6,868 nucleotides of DNA. It comes from Sporichthyaceae bacterium (GTDB taxonomy: Bacteria > Actinomycetota > Actinomycetes > JACCYY01). The notes beneath the pieces are model-generated. The model saw nothing but the letters and a program-made list of their open reading frames with translations. It had not been told where the DNA came from and made no database searches. Shown here in pieces: positions 1-6,114 of the stretch (position 1 is the stretch's first letter; every line of letters starts with the position of its first letter). The DNA is taken from positions 1 through 6,868 of the forward strand of contig JACCYY010000175.1 in assembly GCA_013696235.1 (NCBI GenBank), in the 5' to 3' direction. Both the position numbers and the translations under genes were made by a program.

Positions 1-24
1 GCCCACCTCCACGAGGAGGTGGGC
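1..24 (-). terminator. Perfect hairpin, probable terminator of the Bax inhibitor-1 gene
   Basis: Positions 1-10 and 15-24 form a perfect 10-bp, GC-rich inverted repeat around a four-base loop (acga). It begins 38 bp past the stop codon of the minus-strand gene at 63-848, where a terminator is expected. A U-tract for minus-strand transcription would lie beyond the left window edge, so it cannot be checked. On the plus strand no T-run follows position 24. It could also serve a convergent gene outside the window as a two-way terminator. The stem is seen directly; the function is inferred. Confidence 0.62.
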
Positions 25-62
25 CGCTGGTCGCGTACGGAGTCAGGTCGTGAAGGGCTGCG

Positions 63-848
63 CTAGTCCCCGCGGAGGATCGCGATCAGACGCAGCATCT
101 CGATGTAGAGCCAGATCAGCGTGACCATGAGCCCGAACGCCGCGCGCCAGGACTCCCGCTCCGGGACGCCGGCAGCGACCCCCTTCTCGATGATGTCGAA
201 GTCGAGGATCAGGAAGAACGAGGCGAGCCCGACGGCGAAGATCGAGATGGCGAAGGACAGCAGACCACGCTCCCAGAGGTTGATCCCGTTGCCGCCGAAC
301 GCGTTGAAGCCGAGGTTGATCAGCAGGAAGACCATGTACCCGCCGGTCATGCCCAGCATGATCTTCCGGAACTTCGGTGTCGCGCGCACCCGCCCGCTCT
401 TGTAGAGCGCGAGCATGACCGCGAAGGTGGCGCTCGTGCCGAGCACCGCCTGCAGCGCGATTCCAGGGAACGCGCTCGCGAGCACGTTGCTCAAGATCCC
501 GAGGAACACACCCTCGACCGCGGCGTACGCGATCACGAGCGGCGGGCTGACGACCTTCTTGAACGAGTTGACCAAGGCCAGCCCGAACCCGACCAGGGCT
601 GCACCGATCATGATCGGGATGCCGAGGTCGAGGGTCCACGCCGCGGTGGCGGTCGCGACCAGGACGACGAGCAGCATGGCGGTCTTGGCCACCACGTCGT
701 CGATCGTCATCCGGGCACCGGCCGGAGCGACATAGGTCGGCTGGTCGTACATGTCCTGGAGCTGGCTGGCACTGGCGGTCTGCGCACCCAGACCCGCGCC
801 TCCGCCAAAGGCGCCAGCCCGGCTGAGTACGGGGTTGCTGCTCTGCAT
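63..848 (-). CDS. Bax inhibitor-1/YccA family membrane protein
   Basis: This 261-residue integral membrane protein matches the actinobacterial Bax inhibitor-1/YccA type. A polar, Gly/Ala-rich N-terminus of about 50 residues, beginning MQSSNPVLSR, is followed by about seven hydrophobic helices near residues 53-71, 76-94, 104-124, 131-149, 161-181, 196-217 and 236-256. Family-like signatures are the acidic segment LDFDIIEKG (215-223) after helix six and the C-terminal block WRAAFGLMVTLIWLYIEMLRL. The superfamily includes pH-sensitive calcium-leak channels and the FtsH-interacting protein YccA; which role applies here is unknown. The ATG is supported by a perfect AGGAGG nine bases upstream. The gene is monocistronic: a divergent tRNA lies upstream and a hairpin lies downstream. 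The family call is confident, the function is not. Confidence 0.93.
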   Translation of the reverse strand: MQSSNPVLSRAGAFGGGAGLGAQTASASQLQDMYDQPTYVAPAGARMTIDDVVAKTAMLLVVLVATATAAWTLDLGIPIMIGAALVGFGLALVNSFKKVVSPPLVIAYAAVEGVFLGILSNVLASAFPGIALQAVLGTSATFAVMLALYKSGRVRATPKFRKIMLGMTGGYMVFLLINLGFNAFGGNGINLWERGLLSFAISIFAVGLASFFLILDFDIIEKGVAAGVPERESWRAAFGLMVTLIWLYIEMLRLIAILRGD

Positions 849-857
849 GTGTGTCGG

Positions 858-863
858 CCTCCT
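858..863 (-). promoter_or_regulatory. Strong ribosome binding site of the Bax inhibitor-1 gene
   Basis: The minus strand reads AGGAGG here, a perfect Shine-Dalgarno core nine bases before the ATG at 846-848. It fixes the start codon. It is the clearest ribosome binding site in the window; the genes of the long minus-strand train mostly lack one. Confidence 0.85.
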
Positions 864-900
864 GCCGCTGCGTCCGCCCCGAGGCGGATCGAGTGCGCCA

Positions 901-930
901 ATCGTACGTGGTGAAACGCTTGCGTGCCCG
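901..930 (-). promoter_or_regulatory. Possible promoter of the Bax inhibitor-1 gene
   Basis: The minus strand carries TACGAT at 901-906, which fits the actinobacterial -10 form TANNNT. A -35 match is poor: CGGGCA at 925-930 agrees with TTGACA at three of six bases, with an 18-bp spacer. Transcription would start near 894 and give a 5' leader of about 46 nt containing the AGGAGG site. The position suits the only intergenic region upstream of this gene, but short matches of this kind are common. Confidence 0.33.
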
Positions 931-963
931 CGGTCGTTACCGGGAGGGCGGCGCCGAACGTTC

Positions 964-969
964 TACGCT
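964..969 (+). promoter_or_regulatory. Possible -10 element of the tRNA-Leu gene
   Basis: TACGCT on the plus strand fits TANNNT and ends seven bases before the first tRNA base at 977. Transcription from it would begin at or next to the mature tRNA 5' end, with almost no leader. I find no convincing -35 hexamer at 16-19 bp spacing; the nearest resemblance, TTACCG at 937-942, is 21 bp away. Weak evidence. Confidence 0.25.
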
Positions 970-976
970 GGCGGTG

Positions 977-1060
977 GCCCGGGTGGCGGAATCGGCAGAC
1001 GCAGGAGGCTTAAACCCTCCGGCCCCCAGGGGTGTGCGGGTTCGAGTCCCGCCTCGGGCA
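977..1060 (+). tRNA. tRNA-Leu (anticodon UAA)
   Basis: This 84-nt class II tRNA folds completely. The acceptor strand GCCCGGG (977-983) pairs with CTCGGGC (1053-1059) with one G-U pair, and the discriminator base is A1060. T984 and G985 precede the D arm. The anticodon stem GGAGG/CCTCC (1004-1008, 1016-1020) encloses loop CTTAAAC with anticodon TAA at 1011-1013. A long variable arm (1021-1035), with a short C/G stem, is typical of leucine tRNAs. The T arm is GCGGG-TTCGAGT-CCCGC (1036-1052). The terminal CCA is not encoded (CCG follows), so it must be added after transcription. This tRNA reads UUA, the rarest leucine codon in such genomes; the Streptomyces counterpart is bldA. I find no in-frame TTA codon in any gene of the window. 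It is convergent with ndh. Confidence 0.97.
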
Positions 1061-1078
1061 CCGGGGTCTGGCGGCGGG

Positions 1079-2410
1079 TCAGCGCTCGGGTGGCGGCGCG
1101 GTGGCGCGACGGAACTCGCCACGCGGGTCGGCGAGGCGCCCGAGGGACACGACGTCGCGACGGAAGAACAGCGCGAGCGTCCAGTCGGCGATCACCCGGA
1201 TCTTGCGGTTGAGCGTCGGCACCCGGCTGACGTGGTAGGTCCGGTGCATGAACCAGGCGAGCCAGCCCTTGAGCTTGATCCCGTAGACCTGCGCGACCCC
1301 CTTGTGCAGGCCGAGGCTGGCGACCGAGCCGACGTACTTGTGCTCGTAGTCCTCCAGCGGCTCGCCCCGCATCGTCGCCAGCACGTTGTCGGCCAGCACC
1401 TTCGCCTGGCGTACAGCGTGCTGCGCGTTCGGGGCGCAGGTCGCACCGGGCCCGCCGGTGAGGTCGGGCACGGCGGCGCAGTCACCCGCGGCGAACGCAC
1501 CGGGGGCGCCCTCGATGCTGAGATCGGCGCGGCAGCGCACCCGGCCGCGCTCGTCCAGCGGGAGATCGGTCAGGGCCAGTACCGGGTGCGCCTTGACCCC
1601 GGCGGTCCAGACCAGCGTGGCCGAGTCGAGCTCGGTGCCGTCGTCGAGGACCACGTGCCCGCCGACGCACGACTCGAGCCTGGTCTCCAGCCGGACGTCG
1701 ATGGTCCGCCTGCGCAGCTGCTCGACGGTGTAGCGGCCCATGTCCTCGCCGACCTCGGGCAGGATCCGACCGGTCGCCTCGACCAGCACCCACCGCAGGT
1801 CGCTCGGTTCGAGGTCGGCGTAGTAGCGCGTCGCGTACCTGGTCAGGTCCTCGAGCTCGGCCAGCGCCTCGACCCCGGCGTACCCGCCGCCGACCACCAC
1901 GAACGTCAGCGCCCGGCGCCGCAGGACCGGGTCGTGGGTCGAGTGGGCGAAGTCGAGCTGGTCCAGCACGTGGTTGCGCAGGCTGATCGCCTCCTCCACC
2001 TGCTTGAACCCCATGCCGACCTCGGCCAACCCGGGGATCGGCAACGTGCGGACGACCGAGCCCAGCGCCACGACCAGCACGTCGTACCCGATGTCCACGG
2101 TCGTCCCGGCCTGCGTCATCACCGTCGCCGACCGTCCCGCGTGGTCCAGGCTCGACACCCGCCCGTTCACGACGTCCACCGACCGCAGCACCCGCCGCAG
2201 CGACACGACGACGTGCCGCGGCTCGAGGCTCCCGGCCGCCGCCTCCGGCAGGAACGGCTGGTACGTCATGTACGACCGCGGGTCGACGACCGTGATCATC
2301 GCTTCGCCCGTACGGAGCTTCCGCTGCAGCCGCAGCGCCGCGTAGAGCCCGACGTACCCGCCGCCCAGGACCAGGATGCGGCGGGGCAGCGCGGACGTCG
2401 ACTGGCTCAC
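1079..2410 (-). CDS. ndh: Type II NADH dehydrogenase (NDH-2), FAD-dependent
   Basis: This is a 443-residue, single-subunit, non-proton-pumping NADH:quinone oxidoreductase, acting on the cytoplasmic face of the membrane to pass electrons from NADH to menaquinone. It has the two-dinucleotide-fold layout: FAD site GGGYVG (residues 16-21), NAD site GGGYAGVE (174-181), the second FAD motif AGD (308-310), then a family-like NAQHAVRQA segment (328-336). An aromatic and basic stretch (about 380-415: GWLAWFMHRTYHVSRVPTLNRKI) is the usual membrane-anchoring C-terminus. The start is GTG at 2408-2410, giving SQSTSALPRRILVLGGG just before the first fold. The open frame extends upstream to 2590, but that part overlaps the preceding gene and looks non-coding. 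No spaced Shine-Dalgarno is visible; AGGGG abuts the GTG. A possible leaderless promoter lies directly upstream. The family call is firm; another quinone or flavin partner is possible. Confidence 0.92.
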   Translation of the reverse strand: MSQSTSALPRRILVLGGGYVGLYAALRLQRKLRTGEAMITVVDPRSYMTYQPFLPEAAAGSLEPRHVVVSLRRVLRSVDVVNGRVSSLDHAGRSATVMTQAGTTVDIGYDVLVVALGSVVRTLPIPGLAEVGMGFKQVEEAISLRNHVLDQLDFAHSTHDPVLRRRALTFVVVGGGYAGVEALAELEDLTRYATRYYADLEPSDLRWVLVEATGRILPEVGEDMGRYTVEQLRRRTIDVRLETRLESCVGGHVVLDDGTELDSATLVWTAGVKAHPVLALTDLPLDERGRVRCRADLSIEGAPGAFAAGDCAAVPDLTGGPGATCAPNAQHAVRQAKVLADNVLATMRGEPLEDYEHKYVGSVASLGLHKGVAQVYGIKLKGWLAWFMHRTYHVSRVPTLNRKIRVIADWTLALFFRRDVVSLGRLADPRGEFRRATAPPPER

Positions 2411-2416
2411 CCCTGG

Positions 2417-2448
2417 ACGGTAGCCCGGCGGCCAGCTGCGCTGGTCAA
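2417..2448 (-). promoter_or_regulatory. Possible leaderless promoter of ndh
   Basis: The minus strand has TTGACC at 2443-2448 (five of six bases of TTGACA) and TACCGT at 2417-2422 (TANNNT), separated by 20 bp. Only six bases separate TACCGT from the GTG start, so transcription would begin at or very near the start codon. That is the geometry of leaderless genes common in actinobacteria, and it would explain the missing ribosome binding site. The spacer carries a small inverted repeat, CCAGC/GCTGG (2432-2436 and 2440-2444). The -35 overlaps the stop codon of the preceding gene. The 20-bp spacer is longer than ideal. Confidence 0.4.
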
Positions 2449-3068
2449 CTGGTCGGGTCGTCCGGTCCCGCCCACGGCCGAGGCCGCAGCACCAGCACGG
2501 GGAGGCCGACGGCGAGGAGCAGGGCGACGGCGCCGACGAGCCAGAACGTGCCGCCGCCCGAGGCGGTCGGCAGGACCACCAGCAGGCCACCGATTCCCAG
2601 ACCGGGGACCAGCGCCTCGGCGACCCGGCGCAGCCAGCGCGTCAGCACGGTTGGGTCGATGCTCGCGTTGGGCGGCAGGATCTCGCGCAGCCCGTCGAGT
2701 GCGTGGACGAGGAAGAGCGCAGCGGCCAGCCCCAGCACCTGGAACGGGTGCGGCATCCGGTCGTCGGCACCGATCGAGGTCTCCAGCGCCGTGAGCATGA
2801 GGTAGAAGAAGCCGCACCCGACGATAAAGACCAGCGCGCCGGCCGAGCCCGGCGAGGCGATCACGAACGCCGCGACCGCACCGAGCAGGCCGATCACCAG
2901 GACCCGGATCGGGTTGGCCCCGATCTGGCCGGCGACCAGCCACCCAGCCGCGACCATCAGGCCCAGGTGCAGCACGGCGAGGCCGAGCAGGAACGCGTAC
3001 CGCCGACTGCTGTACGCCCGCAGTCGCGCACGAATGCCGTCCAGCACCGGTCCACGCGTCGAGCTCAT
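2445..3068 (-). CDS. Six-helix membrane protein of unknown function
   Basis: I do not recognise this 207-residue protein. A basic N-terminus (about residues 1-23, rich in Arg) is followed by about six hydrophobic segments near 25-47, 55-71, 76-96, 109-125, 151-168 and 174-195. The most distinctive part is the loop after helix four, GLREILPPNASIDPT (126-140), followed by the basic stretch LTRWLRR. The Arg-rich N-terminus suggests that end is cytoplasmic. The ATG lies 19 bp past the DUF58 stop and overlaps the stop of an 8-codon mini-ORF as ATGA; the only Shine-Dalgarno-like sequence is a G-run (GGTGGGGG) that sits too far upstream. Coding is supported by the coherent alternation of hydrophobic helices and charged loops and by tight linkage to MoxR-DUF58. 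A role as a membrane partner of that module is an inference from position only. Confidence 0.82.
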   Translation of the reverse strand: MSSTRGPVLDGIRARLRAYSSRRYAFLLGLAVLHLGLMVAAGWLVAGQIGANPIRVLVIGLLGAVAAFVIASPGSAGALVFIVGCGFFYLMLTALETSIGADDRMPHPFQVLGLAAALFLVHALDGLREILPPNASIDPTVLTRWLRRVAEALVPGLGIGGLLVVLPTASGGGTFWLVGAVALLLAVGLPVLVLRPRPWAGPDDPTS

Positions 3069-3091
3069 CGGGCTGCCGCCCCCACCATCAT
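3065..3091 (-). other. 8-codon mini-ORF bridging DUF58 and the membrane protein gene
   Basis: ATG at 3089-3091 overlaps the DUF58 stop as ATGA. It reads MMVGAAAR and ends with TGA at 3065-3067, which overlaps the ATG of the next gene, again as ATGA. The frame exists only because of the 23-bp duplication, and its last residues (AAAR) copy the DUF58 C-terminus. It may be translated during coupled re-initiation; a functional peptide is unlikely. Confidence 0.35.
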
Positions 3092-3104
3092 CGGGCTGCC
3101 GCCC
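3065..3104. repeat. 17-bp direct repeat (23-bp period) at a gene junction
   Basis: The sequence tcatcgggctgccgccc occurs perfectly at 3065-3081 and again at 3088-3104, separated by six bases (ccacca). One copy holds the start codon of the membrane protein gene (2445-3068); the other holds the stop codon and last codons of DUF58. A 23-bp tandem duplication of an ancestral ATGA stop/start overlap would produce this arrangement. Confidence 0.9.
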
Positions 3105-4407
3105 GGGGGGCCAGGGCGGCGACGCTGAGCTCGCGCAACGCCCGGTCCAGGGCTCCGGTGGTCGTCCACGGGACGACCGGGCAGCCGGACTCGACCAGCA
3201 GCGCGACCGTACGCTCGCGCTCCATCATCCACATCCGGCGGGCCAGCGCCTCGTAGACGTCGAGCTGCCTCGGCACGGCGTCCGGCGGCAGCGTGTCGAC
3301 GACCACGACCGGCTGCCCCCGCTGGCGCAACCGAGCCACGAGCGTCGTCATCCGCTCGTCCAGCAGCGGGGTGAGCGCCAGCACCGTGGCGCGGGGCGGG
3401 GCGAGCGCGGCGACCCGGTCGGGCACCCACGCCTCGCCCACCTCGGCCAGGCGCGTGTCCAGCAGCCAGTTGCAGGCCACCACGAAGTCCCGACGTCCGG
3501 TCAGCCGCCGCAGGAAGCGCAGCCGGGTCCCGACGTCGACCAGCCGTACGGCATCGCCGCGGCGCAGGTGGTGCGCGGTCACGGTCGCCGCCGCCCGCAC
3601 CGCGGCGTCGAGGCTGCTCGCCGTACCGCCGACGCCACCCGACACACCCACGTCCTGGGCCGAGTCGATCAGCACGACGACCTCGCTGGCCCGCTCGGTG
3701 AACGAGTCCACGACCTGCAGGCTCCCGGTCCGCTGGCTGACCCGCCAGTTCACCCGGCGGAGCCGATCGCCGAACACGAACGGCCGGATCCCGGCGAAGT
3801 CGACCCCGTCCCCGCGGACCAGCGAGCGGTGCGAGCCGGCAGCGGTGACGGCGTACGGCAGCGAGGCGTCGGACCGGAACCGCTCGACCGAGGGCAGCAC
3901 CGTGAGCCAGTGCGTGGGGCGGTCGGGCACGGCGACCGCGAAGGCGAGCCCGGCCGTGACGATGTTGACGTGGATCGGTCCGACCGCGCTGTGGCCCCAG
4001 CGAGCGGCCACGATGCCGAGGTTGACGACGACCTCCTCACCGCCGCGTACGGCGATGGCTCGGCGCCGCACCCCGTCGCGCAGGGCGAGCCCGATGCCGA
4101 CCTGGACGTCGACCACGACGGCATCGAGATCTCCGGTCGTCCGGATCGTGAGCGTGCCGTCCAGCGCCGTGCCCTCGACCACCTCGGCCCGGGAGATCTC
4201 CAGCTCGGCCTCCACCCGGGCGCTGCGGGCTCGGCGCACCGCGAGGAAGAGCGCGACCGTGAACGGCGCCGCCAACGCCACGACGTCCGGGCGGCCGAGC
4301 CCGAGCCCGGCGACGAGCAGCACGACTGAGACCGTGCTCAGGCGGACGAGCACGGCGGTCGGAGCCGGTCGCGAGCCGTACGACGACGCGGCCAGGCGTG
4401 GGCTCAC
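3088..4407 (-). CDS. DUF58 domain-containing protein
   Basis: This 439-residue protein belongs to the DUF58 family, which is regularly encoded next to MoxR ATPases. Two hydrophobic helices near the N-terminus (about 18-38 and 41-57) anchor it, and the remainder is probably cytoplasmic. The family core is clear at 199-233: GDGVDFAGIRPFVFGDRLRR followed by VNWRVSQRTGSLQVVD. A von Willebrand A-like fold probably begins at VVVLIDSAQD (243-252), but the metal-site pattern DxSxS is not met (D-S-A-Q-D). The C-terminal part (340-405) alternates beta-like and helical segments as in such folds. The GTG at 4405-4407 is chosen because the protein sense starts there (SPRLAASSYG); the open frame upstream is a shadow of MoxR. 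No Shine-Dalgarno is visible, and the start lies 10 bp past the MoxR stop. It probably works as a MoxR partner; the substrate is unknown. Confidence 0.92.
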   Translation of the reverse strand: MSPRLAASSYGSRPAPTAVLVRLSTVSVVLLVAGLGLGRPDVVALAAPFTVALFLAVRRARSARVEAELEISRAEVVEGTALDGTLTIRTTGDLDAVVVDVQVGIGLALRDGVRRRAIAVRGGEEVVVNLGIVAARWGHSAVGPIHVNIVTAGLAFAVAVPDRPTHWLTVLPSVERFRSDASLPYAVTAAGSHRSLVRGDGVDFAGIRPFVFGDRLRRVNWRVSQRTGSLQVVDSFTERASEVVVLIDSAQDVGVSGGVGGTASSLDAAVRAAATVTAHHLRRGDAVRLVDVGTRLRFLRRLTGRRDFVVACNWLLDTRLAEVGEAWVPDRVAALAPPRATVLALTPLLDERMTTLVARLRQRGQPVVVVDTLPPDAVPRQLDVYEALARRMWMMERERTVALLVESGCPVVPWTTTGALDRALRELSVAALAPRAAAR

Positions 4408-4417
4408 CGGGAGCCGG

Positions 4418-4421
<4 letters not shown>
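4404..4421 (-). other. 5-codon mini-ORF bridging MoxR and DUF58
   Basis: GTG at 4419-4421 overlaps the MoxR stop as GTGA. It reads five codons (fMTGSR) and ends with TGA at 4404-4406, which overlaps the DUF58 start as GTGA. The geometry matches the mini-ORF at 3065-3091. It may only reflect how often GTGA occurs in GC-rich DNA. Confidence 0.22.
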
Positions 4422-5388
<967 letters not shown>

Positions 5389-5392
<4 letters not shown>

Positions 5393-6114
5393 GCCGGCCC
5401 GGCGAGCGTCGACCGAGCCGTCGACCGGGCGATCGACTGGGCCGCCGTCCGCTCTGGGGCGAGGTGCTCCAACCGGGTCAACCAGCGGTCCAGGTCCTGG
5501 ATCGTCGGCGCGGTCTCCAGCGGCTCCGTCAGTGCTCGCCACAGGTCCTCCCCCAGTACGGCGCGGGCGCGCTCGGGCTCGTCGGTCAGATCGATGCCGT
5601 GGTGTCGGCGAACCCGGTCGCGGGCCAGCTCGGCCAGGACCGGTCGTACGCCGGCGTGGTAGTGCCGGGGGGCCCCGACCGCGTACGAGAGCCGGTCGAC
5701 GTGGCGGTACATCCGGGTGAACCGGTGCTCGAGCGTCTCCGGCAGCGGTTCGAACCAGTGGTTCCGCTCGCCGGGCTTGCCACGGGCGAGGACGGCCGAC
5801 GCGGCGGACTGGCCGAGCCGGCCGCTCGCCGACGTCCTCGACGACCGGGCGGCCGAGCGTCGCCTGGCCCAGTCGGGCAATGCCATCCGGTGCACGCGGA
5901 TGGCCAGGATCGCGACCGCGGCGACGGCCCAGGTGCCGATCAGGTTCGACGCGGTGCCGAAGCTCAGGAACACCCAGGCCAGGAGCAGCGCGACCACTGC
6001 CGACTGCACCACGGTGATGACGAGCTCCTTCGAGAGCCACCGGAGCACCTGGTCGCCGGCCGGTTCGGGCGACGGGACCGTGACGCTGTGCCTCAGTTCC
6101 ACCGGGTCGGCCAT
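5389..6114 (-). CDS. Two-helix membrane protein of unknown function
   Basis: I do not recognise this 241-residue protein. A polar N-terminus (1-28) leads to two adjacent hydrophobic helices (about 31-51 and 57-73). A basic segment (82-94, RRRSAARSSR) and a largely helical, charged C-terminal domain of about 150 residues follow. That domain holds HRFTRMYRHVDRLSYAVGAP (130-149) and VRPVLAELARDRVRRHHGID (156-175). The positive charge after helix two suggests the C-terminal domain is cytoplasmic. The ATG at 6112-6114 has a weak GAGAG just upstream and overlaps the end of the DUF4129 gene by 22 bases. Its own stop overlaps the MoxR start. Position between DUF4129 and MoxR argues for a role in the same complex; this is inference. 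Confidence 0.87.

Noticed and set aside
1048..1078. Inverted repeat cccgcc/ggcggg as a terminator between the tRNA and ndh
   Set aside because: The 6-bp stem has a 19-base loop, half of it is part of the tRNA T arm, and no T-run follows on either strand.
2411..2590. Upstream extension of the ndh frame
   Set aside because: It would overlap the well-supported membrane protein gene by 146 bases and encodes a Cys/Arg/Ser-rich stretch unlike any NDH-2 N-terminus; the GTG at 2408-2410 sits just before the FAD fold.
851..2794. Very long plus-strand open frame (647 codons) antisense to ndh and crossing the tRNA
   Set aside because: The translation is Arg/Pro/Gln-rich and low in hydrophobics with no domain, it runs through a well-folded tRNA, and it mirrors ndh. 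This is typical of GC-rich antisense frames.
5393..6040. Upstream extension of the MoxR frame
   Set aside because: It is a shadow of the two-helix protein gene; ATG at 5390-5392 gives the normal MoxR length and an ATGA overlap.
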